Assembly (NCBI GenBank): GCA_028703175.1
Contig: JAQVNJ010000060.1
Span: 1 to 34,802 of the forward strand
From: JAAYCB01 sp012744395
GTDB taxonomy: Bacteria > Planctomycetota > Planctomycetia > Pirellulales > Thermoguttaceae
Length of the DNA: 34,802 bases
Direction of reading: 5' to 3'
Part shown: positions 8,309 to 16,215 of the stretch, piece by piece
How positions within the stretch are numbered: position 1 is the first letter of the stretch
Layout: every line of letters starts with the position of its first letter
Notes under the pieces: generated by a model
Told to the model about the DNA's origin: nothing
Database searches by the model: none
What the model saw: the letters and a program-made list of their open reading frames with translations, nothing else
Made by a program: the position numbers and the translations under genes

Positions 8309-10462
8309 ATGACTCGATCGCGCTTTTGCCGCACAGTTGCCATGCTTTTCGCGGTTTTGCCCCTCCTGGCCGGCGTTGCCCGGGGGCAGGCGGCCGGCCG
8401 CCCGTCGCTCGAAACGCTGCGGCAGCAGCGGACTGAGCTCGCCCGCCGCCCGCGGCCGATCATCATGAACAACGATGGCTGCGACGTGCTCTATTTTCCC
8501 AAGGCGGAGAAGGCCACCGCCGAGGCGTTCCTGGCGAAACGCACGACGCCGCTGGCCGGCACCCAGGTCGCTGCGATCGCCTTCTGCCCGACCAGTTCCG
8601 GGTTCAGCTACTTCACCCACGACACGAAAATCGGCGCCGTGCTGACGCGATCCGGTGATGAATTCGGCCTCGCACCCGACAGGCGCAACATCGCCGGCGA
8701 ATTGATCGCCGCGGGCGCCGACTGCCTTGCAACCGTCGTCGGGTTCTGCCATGCCCACGGCATGGAGGCCTTCTGGTCGATGCGGATGAACGACACGCAC
8801 GACGCCGCCCACCGGCCGGACCAGCCCTACTTCCTCTTCCCGCCGCTGAAGACCGAACACCCCGACTGGCTCGTCGGCGAACCCGTCAAGCGGACGCCCC
8901 ATGGGCGCTGGAGCTCGGTCGATTACGCCCGGCCGGCGATTCGCGACCTGGCCTTCGGATTCGTCGAGGAGGTCTGCCGGGGCTACGATGTCGACGGTGT
9001 GGAACTCGACTTCTTCCGCCACCTCTGCTACTTCAAGAGCACCGCGCAGGGCGGCGCGGCAAGCGATGCGGAACGCGCGATGATGACGGGCCTTGTCCGC
9101 CGCATCCGCGCGATGACTGAAGAGGAGGGCATGAAGCGCGGCCGGCCGATCCTGGTTGCCGTCCGCGTGCCCGATTCCACCGGTTTCTGCCGCGACCTCG
9201 GTCTGGACATCGAGCGCTGGATGAGCGAGGGTCTCGTCGACCTGCTGATCACCACCTGCTACTTCCAACTCAATCCCTGGCAGTACAGCGTCGAACTCGG
9301 GCACAAGTACGGCGTCGAGGTCTATCCGTGCCTGAGCGATTCGCGCGTCCGCGGCGAAACCCGCTTCCGCCGCGGCTCCGCGGCGAGCTACCGCGGCCGC
9401 GCGGCGAGCGCCTGGGCGGCCGGGGCCGACGGCCTGCACCTGTTCAACTTCTTCGACCCCAAGGCGGAAATCTGGCGCCAGATCGGCGATCCTGAAACGC
9501 TTCGCCCCCTCGACAAACTCTACTTCGTCACCGTCCGCGACGGCAATCCGCAAAGCTACCTGGCCGGGGCCCCGCAGTACCAGGCATTGCCCCTCGTCTG
9601 CCCCTCGCATCCCCAGTTGATCCAGCCGAGCCGGCCGGCGAGCCTGGAAATTCAGATCGGCGACGACATGGCTGCCGCCCGGCGCGACGGGCTCAAGCCA
9701 CAGATCGGCCTGCACTTGGAGATGCCGACGGCGGCCGGCCCGGGGCAACTCCAGGTCCGCCTCAACGGCGCCGGCCTGATGGACGGCCGGTCCAACGCGG
9801 GCTGGATCGATTATCCCGTGCCGCCCGACCTGTTGCGCCGCGGCGCCAACCGGGTGGAGATTGCGGCAACTGCCGAGCCGGTGCCGGAGGACCATTGGGG
9901 GATCGTTTTCGAGGGCGGCAAGAAGCCCCAAGCCGGCTGGGTTCGCGATCCCGGCTCGCCGCGGACCGGCGAGGAGGTCGTCGATGGCGCGCTGTTCCTT
10001 GCCGATCGGGGGGAATCGTCCGGCGACTACCTCTACTATCGCCACGCCTGGGGCGCCGATCCCGGCGGCACGGCCGTGGTCGAAGCGCGCGTCAAGGTCA
10101 AGTCGGGTTCGAGCTTCCTGATCGTCAGCAACGGCGAAAGCGGCGAGCGGCTCGGCCTCTGGCCCGATCGGATCGAGCTCTTCCACAACCCCAAGCTCCG
10201 CTACCCGATGGACACCACCGGGGATTTCCACCTCTACCGGATGGAACTCAGCGGCCCGGATTTGCAGGTTTACGTCGACGGCCGGTTGCGGATCGACGCG
10301 CCAGGCGGGCTGCGGCCGCGGGCGGGCTACACGCGGAACCAGGTGTCGTTCGGGGCGGCCAACAGCCCGATGATCGGCGAGGCGTATTGGGGCGTGGTGC
10401 GGGCGCGAGCCGCCGGCCTGGTGTTGCGCGACGTGGCCGTGAGCGTCTCGTACGAGAAGTGA
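8309..10462 (+). CDS. Large secreted glycoside-hydrolase-like protein
   Basis: A 717-residue protein with a Sec signal peptide (CRTVAMLFAVLPLLAGVARG, mature start near residue 28). Residues about 50-400 look like a TIM-barrel hydrolase of the GHL10-like kind: NNDGCDVLYF, then GFCHAHGMEAFWSMRMND, then VDGVELDFFRH near 228-238 with acidic residues at a strand end, and GADGLHLFNFFDP. A beta-rich middle region follows. The last 160 residues (from GGKKPQAGWV) resemble a LamG/concanavalin-like domain (VYVDGRLRIDAPGG). Polysaccharide or glycoconjugate cleavage is inferred; no substrate can be named. ATG 8309 has AGGAGAG eight nt upstream and fits the promoter at 8169. It has no operon partner. Confidence 0.78.
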   Translation: MTRSRFCRTVAMLFAVLPLLAGVARGQAAGRPSLETLRQQRTELARRPRPIIMNNDGCDVLYFPKAEKATAEAFLAKRTTPLAGTQVAAIAFCPTSSGFSYFTHDTKIGAVLTRSGDEFGLAPDRRNIAGELIAAGADCLATVVGFCHAHGMEAFWSMRMNDTHDAAHRPDQPYFLFPPLKTEHPDWLVGEPVKRTPHGRWSSVDYARPAIRDLAFGFVEEVCRGYDVDGVELDFFRHLCYFKSTAQGGAASDAERAMMTGLVRRIRAMTEEEGMKRGRPILVAVRVPDSTGFCRDLGLDIERWMSEGLVDLLITTCYFQLNPWQYSVELGHKYGVEVYPCLSDSRVRGETRFRRGSAASYRGRAASAWAAGADGLHLFNFFDPKAEIWRQIGDPETLRPLDKLYFVTVRDGNPQSYLAGAPQYQALPLVCPSHPQLIQPSRPASLEIQIGDDMAAARRDGLKPQIGLHLEMPTAAGPGQLQVRLNGAGLMDGRSNAGWIDYPVPPDLLRRGANRVEIAATAEPVPEDHWGIVFEGGKKPQAGWVRDPGSPRTGEEVVDGALFLADRGESSGDYLYYRHAWGADPGGTAVVEARVKVKSGSSFLIVSNGESGERLGLWPDRIELFHNPKLRYPMDTTGDFHLYRMELSGPDLQVYVDGRLRIDAPGGLRPRAGYTRNQVSFGAANSPMIGEAYWGVVRARAAGLVLRDVAVSVSYEK

Positions 10463-10708
10463 CCGACGGGCGGGCCGGCATGGCAATGCCCGCTCTTTGC
10501 CTGCCTTGCCGAGAATCCTGACCAGCCGCCCCGCAGAGCGGAGAGAGCCGGCGTTCGTAACGCGCGTGCCCCCGGTCCGCCTGGACGCCGCTTCTTCCTC
10601 TGGCCTTTGCCCGACCTGAGAAGTTGCGGTTATCGTCCGCATTTGGACAGATTTGACATCGCGCCTGCCCGCTTCTGGGAGCTCCTCCCGCAGAGCCTCC
10701 AGGAGGCA

Positions 10709-10748
10709 GAAAACAAGGCCCCGACGTAACTGCTTGTTACGCCGGGGC
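10709..10748 (-). terminator. Rho-independent terminator of tRNA-Ala
   Basis: On the minus strand, just after the tRNA, GCCCCGGCGTAAC pairs with GTTACGTCGGGGC (13 bp with one G-U, 5-nt loop) and is followed by CTTGTTTT. Arms are 10718-10730 and 10736-10748. Confidence 0.85.
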
Positions 10749-10756
10749 TTGCGAAG

Positions 10757-10829
10757 TGGAGGATAACGGACTCGAACCGATGACCTTCTGGCTGCCAGCC
10801 AGACGCTCTCCCAACTGAGCTAATCCCCC
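10757..10829 (-). tRNA. tRNA-Ala (anticodon GGC)
   Basis: A 73-nt cloverleaf. The acceptor stem GGGGGAT/ATCCTCC contains the G3-U70 wobble pair that marks alanine tRNAs. The D arm is GCTC/GAGC with loop AGTTGGGA. The anticodon stem TCTGG/CCAGA holds loop CTGGCAG, giving anticodon GGC (reads GCC, also GCU by wobble rules only weakly). The T arm has loop TTCGAGT with one T-T mismatch. CCA is not encoded. A 13-bp intrinsic terminator follows 9 nt later, so it appears to be a single-gene transcript. Confidence 0.95.
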
Positions 10830-10851
10830 GGGATGGGTAGCGCGGACCGCC

Positions 10852-10881
10852 ATCATGCGGCCAGACGCTGCAAGCATTCAA
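10852..10881 (-). promoter_or_regulatory. Candidate promoter of tRNA-Ala
   Basis: Minus strand reads TTGAAT, 18 bp, CATGAT, placing a start near 10845, about 16 nt before the mature tRNA. The match is moderate, but position and the downstream terminator support a compact tRNA unit. Confidence 0.45.
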
Positions 10882-11065
10882 CTTTACCGGCGCCGCCGGA
10901 GATCGTCAAGGCGGTCCCTGGGGCCAATCGAGCCGCAGAACTTCGGCCCCGCTTCGACGCTGATTCCGGCGACCGGCAAACCTCTTCAATGATCGGCAAA
11001 CAGCCGCCGCCGGGGCCGGCTTTTGTCTGCCCATTTTGCGGCGATCGGAATGGTTCGGAATGGTA

Positions 11066-11094
11066 TTGTCCAGGCAACCTGGATCGGATAGCAT
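11066..11094 (+). promoter_or_regulatory. Candidate promoter of the lpxD-lpxI operon
   Basis: TTGTCC, 17 bp, TAGCAT; start near 11101 and a 65-nt leader before ATG 11167. Hexamers match the consensus at four of six positions each, with ideal spacing. Confidence 0.5.
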
Positions 11095-11166
11095 GGACCA
11101 CGCTGATTCGCCCATCCCGCAAATTAGGGGGGCTGGGAATAATCGATCTGGAAAGGATTCCGAAGG

Positions 11167-12285
11167 ATGGAAGCGACTCTCGCGCAACTGGCGGCGCTGG
11201 TCGAGGGAGAACTTCACGGCGACGGAGAGGTGCGGATTCGCGGCGCCGCGCCGCTCTGCGAGGCCAAGCCGGGCGAAATCACCCTGCTCGATCGCGCGGA
11301 TCGCGAGCCGTGCCTGAAACACTGCCAGGCGTCCGCCATTCTCGGCCCGGCGGATTTGACGCCCAACGGTCGCCCGCTGATCTGCGTCCAAAACGTGCAT
11401 GCGGCGTTTACCACGATCGTCAAGCACTTCCGCCCGACGCGCAACGCCCCTCCGCGCTCGATCAGCCCCCAAGCCGCCGTCAGCCCCACGGCCAGGCTGG
11501 GCAACGACGTCGCGATCCACCCCTTCGCCGTGATTGGCGACGACGTCGTGCTGGGCGACCGGGTGACGGTCCATTCCGGCGCGCGGCTGATGGCTGGATG
11601 CCGCATCGGCGACGATGTGACGATATTTCCGAACTGTGTTCTCTACGAAGACACCGTCGTCGGGCCCCGCTGCATCCTGCACGCCGGCGTCGTCCTCGGC
11701 GCGTTCGGCTTCGGCTATGACAGCTCCAGCGGCATCCACAAGCTCTCTCCCCAGTTGGGCAACGTGGTGCTCGAGGCGGATGTGGAGGTCGGCGCGAATA
11801 GCACGATCGACTGCGGCACCTACGGCGCCACGGTCATCGGTCAAGGCACGAAGATCGACAATCTCGTGCAGATCGCACACAACTGCCGGATCGGACGCCA
11901 CAACCTGCTCTGCGCCCAGGTAGGGATCGCCGGCAGTTCGAGCTCCGGCGACCACGTCGTGATGGCCGGCCAGGCGGGAATCAAGGACCACGTCCACGTG
12001 GGCGACATGGCGATCCTGGGCGCAATGGCGGGCGTGATCAACGACGTGCCGCCCGAAGGGCGGTTTGCCGGGATCCCGGCCACGCCGATCCGCGAACAGG
12101 CGATCAAGCAGGCCGCGCTGGCCCGCCTGCCCGAAATGAGAAAGCAACTTCGCCAACTCCAGATTGTCGTCGAGAATCTCGCACGGCGGTTGGCCGGGTC
12201 GAATGATCCTGGAGATTCGCCGCGGCAGCCGCGGCGAGGGTCGCGGGCAGACTCGCAGCCAGAGGATTGGGAGGCCTCCGCGTGA
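11167..12285 (+). CDS. lpxD: UDP-3-O-acylglucosamine N-acyltransferase LpxD
   Basis: A 372-residue protein. It adds the N-linked 3-hydroxyacyl chain from acyl-ACP to UDP-3-O-acylglucosamine, the third step of lipid A synthesis, in the cytoplasm. Residues about 1-100 form the uridine-binding domain (GEITLLDRAD, with the AAFTTIVKHF helix). Residues 105-330 are hexapeptide repeats of a left-handed beta helix, including GAFGFGYD and NLVQIAHNCRIG with the likely catalytic histidine. The C-terminal 45 residues are a charged helix plus a disordered Pro/Arg/Ser tail, longer than in E. coli LpxD (341 residues). lpxI follows with a GTGA overlap, so the two are translationally coupled. Confidence 0.95.
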   Translation: MEATLAQLAALVEGELHGDGEVRIRGAAPLCEAKPGEITLLDRADREPCLKHCQASAILGPADLTPNGRPLICVQNVHAAFTTIVKHFRPTRNAPPRSISPQAAVSPTARLGNDVAIHPFAVIGDDVVLGDRVTVHSGARLMAGCRIGDDVTIFPNCVLYEDTVVGPRCILHAGVVLGAFGFGYDSSSGIHKLSPQLGNVVLEADVEVGANSTIDCGTYGATVIGQGTKIDNLVQIAHNCRIGRHNLLCAQVGIAGSSSSGDHVVMAGQAGIKDHVHVGDMAILGAMAGVINDVPPEGRFAGIPATPIREQAIKQAALARLPEMRKQLRQLQIVVENLARRLAGSNDPGDSPRQPRRGSRADSQPEDWEASA

Positions 12286-13205
12286 CGGCCGGCCAGCACA
12301 GCTCGACAAAGGCAACCAGCCGCGGCGCATCGGCAATCCGCCGCGTGGGGCTCTTCGCCGGCTGGGGGCGGTATCCGATTCTGGTTGCCAAGACGCTCCG
12401 GCAGCAGGGCTGCGAAGTCTATTGCCTCGGCGTGCTCAACCATGCCGACGCACAGCTTGCCGAGATTTGCAGCGACTTCCGCTGGCTGGGCCTGGCACGG
12501 TTCGGCAGCGCCTGCCGCTACATGAAGCACCACGGGGTCGAGTACGCGACGATGGCCGGCAAGGTCTTCAAACACCTGCTCTTCCAGCCGTTCTTCATCC
12601 TCCGCCAGATGCCCGACTTGAAGACCTCGCGGAAGTTTGTCCATCATTTTTTCACGCGCCGCAAGGACTGCCAGGACGATACGCTGCTGGCGGCGGCCGT
12701 CGAGATCTTCGAATCGGAGGGAATCCACTTGCGCCCGGCCACCGATTTTGCACCCGAGCTGCTTGTCAAGGAGGGTCTCTTGACCCGCCGCGCCCCGACG
12801 CCGGCCCAGCAGCGCGACATCCAGTTCGGCTGGCGGGTGGCCAAGGAGATCGGCCGCTGGGACATCGGCCAGAGCGTGGCCGTGAAGACCCAGACCGTGC
12901 TGGCCGTCGAGGCGGTCGAGGGGACCGATCGCTGCATCACGCGGGCCGGAGAACTCTGCCGCTCCGGCGGGTTCACGATCATCAAAGTCGCCAAGCCGCA
13001 GCAGGACATGCGATTCGACGTGCCGACGATCGGCGTGCAGACGCTCGAGGTGATGGTTGCCGCGGGCGCACAGGTTCTCGCCGTCGAGGCGGGGCGAACG
13101 ATCATCCTCGACGAACAAGAGGTGGTCGCTTATGCAAACCGCCACAGGCTGTCGGTTCTGGCGGTCGGCGGCGGTGGAGCCGCGTCGGCTCGGCCGGAAT
13201 CGTAA
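12282..13205 (+). CDS. lpxI: UDP-2,3-diacylglucosamine pyrophosphatase LpxI
   Basis: A 307-residue protein of the LpxI (DUF1009) family, which hydrolyses UDP-2,3-diacylglucosamine to lipid X and UMP as an alternative to LpxH. Visible motifs: VGLFAGWGRYPILVAK near the N-terminus, HHGVEYATMAGKVFK, then the C-terminal catalytic part with AVEAVEGTDRCI, KVAKPQQDMRFDVPTIG and VLAVEAGRTIILD. Start: GTG 12282 overlaps the lpxD stop as GTGA and has GGGAGG eight nt upstream; an in-frame TTG at 12267 is possible but lies on that ribosome binding site. The last 15 residues are a Gly/Ala tail. The pair with lpxD is a lipid A mini-operon, consistent with an outer membrane. Confidence 0.93.
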   Translation: MTAGQHSSTKATSRGASAIRRVGLFAGWGRYPILVAKTLRQQGCEVYCLGVLNHADAQLAEICSDFRWLGLARFGSACRYMKHHGVEYATMAGKVFKHLLFQPFFILRQMPDLKTSRKFVHHFFTRRKDCQDDTLLAAAVEIFESEGIHLRPATDFAPELLVKEGLLTRRAPTPAQQRDIQFGWRVAKEIGRWDIGQSVAVKTQTVLAVEAVEGTDRCITRAGELCRSGGFTIIKVAKPQQDMRFDVPTIGVQTLEVMVAAGAQVLAVEAGRTIILDEQEVVAYANRHRLSVLAVGGGGAASARPES

Positions 13206-13457
13206 ACCGCCCAGGCAGACCCGCGGGGACCGGCCGCTTCCGTCCCGCCAACAAAAAACCCTCCAATCCTCTCGGAGCCCCAACAAGCAACCGCGCTGCG
13301 GAAAGGAAGAAAAATTGAGGACGCCGGGCATTCCCGCAGGCGTGCCAGGCATCCTACCCGCAACGTCTCCTGCACAGAGACGCTTCTCCCTTCCGATCTG
13401 GAAACGCCGGCGGAAGCGGGGCTCCGAGATTCTTTTCTTTTGCGCGACGGCAGGACT
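13206..13457. other. Convergent spacer after lpxI
   Basis: No gene seen. It includes short A-rich runs but no hairpin with a T-run good enough to call a terminator for lpxI. Together with the coding-like remnant beside it, about 395 nt lie between lpxI and the TlpA-like gene stops. Confidence 0.4.
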
Positions 13458-13577
13458 TCAACGAGGGCGTTGTGCCTTCTCTTGGGCCCGCTTCTTCCGA
13501 CGCGCGATCCATTGCGACTTCGACGTGCCGCCGTGGTAGAGGTCGTAGTTGGAGTCGGCATCTTCTTCTCCCCAACC
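13458..13577 (-). other. Out-of-frame coding-like remnant downstream of the TlpA-like gene
   Basis: Minus-strand frame of 39 codons bounded by two TGA codons (13578-13580 and 13458-13460). It reads GEEDADSNYDLYHGG and then TSKSQWIARRKKRAQEKAQR. The central codons end almost all in C or G, like the real genes here, and composition is protein-like, but the frame has no ATG, GTG or TTG. It is in a different frame from the TlpA-like gene, which stops at 13600. It may be that protein's former C-terminal tail after a frameshift, or the end of a lost small gene. Confidence 0.4.
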
Positions 13578-13599
13578 TCAAGGGAAGCGCCGCCCGCCG

Positions 13600-15042
13600 T
13601 CAGCCGCCCGCGCCCGGCTTGACCTCCTTGGACTCGGCCTCCTCCGGCTTGGTTTGGGCCGGCGCGGGACTGCTCTCGGGTCCCTCCGGTTTCTTTGCGG
13701 GCGGATCGGGCCCGGTCGCGGCCGCGGCCGGCTCCGCCTTGCCGAGCAACTCCTCCAGCTTCTCGCCCAGCTCCTCGCCGCGCGGATCGAGGGCCAGCAC
13801 CTTGCCGTCCTTGCCGACCAGGACCAGGCAGGGGATCCCCATCACGCCGTACCTCAGCGCCATCGGCTCCTTGCCGTCAACCTCGCGGGCCTGGTCGAAA
13901 ACGATCGTCCAGGGCAATTCGTTTTCCTTGAGAAAGGCTTCCAGGGCCGACCGCTCCTCGTCGGTGCTGATGCCGATCACCTCGAAGCCTTTCGCATGGT
14001 ACCGTTCGTAATACTTGCGGATGTTGACCATTTCCTCCAGGCACGGTCCGCACCAGGTGGCCCAGAAATCGACGAGCACGACCTTGCCCTTGTATTGGTT
14101 CGGATCGAGCGGTTGGCCGGCGAGCGTCGTCCCCTCAAGCGGCATCTCCTGACCGACGAGCCGCAGCCGACGCGCGGCCCCACTGAGCACCGCACCGTAG
14201 CGGCTGACCGTTTCATCCTCCGATTTGAGAAACGCCTTGCCGAAGCGCTCATAAAGCCCGGCGGCCTCTTCGCCTCCGGCGGTCTGCTCGGCGCCCTGCA
14301 AGGTATTGAGCACCCAACGGACGGCGTTCGAGTCGGGAGGATACTTCTCGAAATGAGTGGCCAGGTCCTGGGCAAAGTCGACCACGGAATCGCGATCGAG
14401 CTGCTGGAATCTTCGCATCAGCGCATCTTCGTCGATCAATCCGACAAGCCGGCCAAACCCGGCCGCTTCCAGTTCAGCCGGCACGGCGCCGCGTTTCTCC
14501 TGAATCCCCTCCTCACCCAACTGTTCGAGAATCCCAAGCCCGGCAAGCTTGATGCGAACGCCTTGTTCCGCCTGCTCCTCGGAGGGCTTGGAGCTGAGGA
14601 TTCGCTCGCCGGCAGTCACCAGCGCAGCGGCCAGCTTGACCCCATGCTCCTGCATCGCGGCGGGATCGTCCGGCGGCTCGAGGTTTTGGAGTTTCTGGAG
14701 GTATTCGAAGATCACTTCGGGTGATCCTTCCGGCACAGCAAACGGATCGGATTTGTCGGTCGCCGTTTGTCCGGCCTCGGCCGGGACAGGCAACGTAGCC
14801 GGGGCGCCGGGGGCCGCGGGTGCGGTGGGAGCAACCGGGCCAGCCGCCGCAGCTTGCGCCTCTTCGGGCGCGGCCGCCTCGGGCGGCGACGGTTTGTCGG
14901 GCGTGGCGGCCGGCGCCTCGGGAGGGGACGCCGCCGGCCCCTTCGCCGACGGCTCGCTTCCAGAACAGCCGGCGACTACGAGCAACGCCGCCAATGCCAG
15001 CCCCGTGGTGATCGATCCCAAATTGTGGTCAGTCCATCGCAC
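13600..15042 (-). CDS. TlpA-like thioredoxin-fold lipoprotein
   Basis: A 480-residue predicted lipoprotein: hydrophobic leader and lipobox VVAGC with the acylated cysteine at 26. Next come a Pro/Ala-rich linker (about 30-115), a helical domain of unknown function (about 120-285), and a TlpA/ResA-type thioredoxin domain (about 290-430) with FWATWCGPC, active-site cysteines C331 and C334, and the cis-proline loop at MGIPCLVLV. The tail is Pro/Glu/Lys rich. Such proteins reduce disulfides on the cell-surface side of the inner membrane. Start: GTG 15042 with AGGAG nine nt upstream; the upstream ATG at 15099 would place 19 polar residues before the leader. A coding-like remnant follows in another frame. 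Confidence 0.87.
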   Translation of the reverse strand: MRWTDHNLGSITTGLALAALLVVAGCSGSEPSAKGPAASPPEAPAATPDKPSPPEAAAPEEAQAAAAGPVAPTAPAAPGAPATLPVPAEAGQTATDKSDPFAVPEGSPEVIFEYLQKLQNLEPPDDPAAMQEHGVKLAAALVTAGERILSSKPSEEQAEQGVRIKLAGLGILEQLGEEGIQEKRGAVPAELEAAGFGRLVGLIDEDALMRRFQQLDRDSVVDFAQDLATHFEKYPPDSNAVRWVLNTLQGAEQTAGGEEAAGLYERFGKAFLKSEDETVSRYGAVLSGAARRLRLVGQEMPLEGTTLAGQPLDPNQYKGKVVLVDFWATWCGPCLEEMVNIRKYYERYHAKGFEVIGISTDEERSALEAFLKENELPWTIVFDQAREVDGKEPMALRYGVMGIPCLVLVGKDGKVLALDPRGEELGEKLEELLGKAEPAAAATGPDPPAKKPEGPESSPAPAQTKPEEAESKEVKPGAGG

Positions 15043-15278
15043 GAATCGCTTCTCCTGTGAAAAAAAAACGCCTGCCCGGAAGGCTGAGAATCGCCACAAC
15101 GCCCGGCCAGACCCGCCTGTAAGCTATCGGAAACCGATTGGCCGGACAAGGCGGCTCGGGGGGGGGGTGCCAGCCGGCCGCCCATCTTCGCCGCTTGTCG
15201 GCACGCGATTGCCGCCCCAGCCGTCTTCCCGCGAGCTGCCGCTGAATAGAGGATGCGGACTCTCCGCGAGCGGTTACA

Positions 15279-16016
15279 ATGGGAGCCATGAATGAGGCGG
15301 GATTTGAGATCTTGTACGAAGAAGGCCCTTGTCTGGTGGTCTGCAAGCCCCCCGGCCTGCTCACGCAGTCGCCGCCCGGCATCGATAGCCTGGAGGGCCG
15401 GATCAAGCAGTTCTTGAAGCAGCGCGACGCCAAACCGGGCAACGTCTACCTGGGCGTGCCCCACCGGCTGGACCGGCCGGCGAGCGGCGCGATCGTGTTT
15501 GCCCGGCACGTTCGCGCGGCCCGCCGGATTGCCGAGCAGTTCGCATATCGGCGGGTCGAAAAGGTCTATTGGGCGTGTGTGGAAGGTTGCGTTTCGCCCG
15601 ACGAGGGAACCTGGCGCGACCAGGTGAGGAAGATACCGGACATGGCACAGGCCGAGGTTGTCGCGGCCGATCACCCCGACGCGCGGGAAGCGGTCATGCA
15701 CTACCGCACAATTGCCCGGTTCGATTGGGGCACGTGGCTGGAGATCCGCCTGGAAACCGGCCGCATGCATCAGGTGCGGATTCAGTGTTCCAGCCGAGGC
15801 CATGCCCTGTTGGGCGACGAACGGTACGGCGCCGCACGTCCATTCGGGATCCCGTACGAGGATCGGCGGCTGCGGGCGATTGCCCTACACGCGCGGAGCC
15901 TGGCCTTCGACCACCCGATGACGCACCGCGCGGTCCACGTGGTGGCTCCCCTGCCGCTGGTCTGGCTTGAGCAGGGCATCGATCCGGGGCGGGCACTCTG
16001 CCAATCGCGGCCGTAG
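15279..16016 (+). CDS. RluA-family pseudouridine synthase
   Basis: A 245-residue protein. It isomerises uridine in RNA to pseudouridine. The catalytic motif HRLDRPASG lies at residues 62-70 with D65 as the nucleophile. Other family motifs are LVVCKPPGLLTQ near the start, RVEKVYWACVEG, LETGRMHQVRIQ and HALLGDERYG. There is no S4 RNA-binding domain, which fits the short RluA/RluC-like class; the target site in rRNA or tRNA cannot be assigned from sequence. ATG 15279 is used; a second ATG three codons later (15288) is equally possible. It diverges from the TlpA-like gene. Confidence 0.9.
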   Translation: MGAMNEAGFEILYEEGPCLVVCKPPGLLTQSPPGIDSLEGRIKQFLKQRDAKPGNVYLGVPHRLDRPASGAIVFARHVRAARRIAEQFAYRRVEKVYWACVEGCVSPDEGTWRDQVRKIPDMAQAEVVAADHPDAREAVMHYRTIARFDWGTWLEIRLETGRMHQVRIQCSSRGHALLGDERYGAARPFGIPYEDRRLRAIALHARSLAFDHPMTHRAVHVVAPLPLVWLEQGIDPGRALCQSRP

Positions 16017-16215
16017 CCGTTGCCGCCGGATCGCACGAGCCGGCCGCTTTCCGCAGCGCGAGCGACAGTCTTGCCGGGAGGCCCAACCGGTTCCCTGAAA
16101 TCGCCCCTCCCTGTAAGATTTCTAGAGAGCCCCGCCGGTTGGGCTGGCTTCCGTCCTTTTGAAGGCGCACTCTGCCTGCGCCGCCGAGTTTCCCCTCAAG
16201 CAGACTGGCCACGCA

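Noticed and set aside
8213..10642. 809-residue open frame on the minus strand
   Set aside because: It is antisense to the secreted hydrolase gene, which has signal peptide, ribosome binding site and promoter; the antisense translation is Arg/Gly/Ala-rich without domains. It is a GC artefact.
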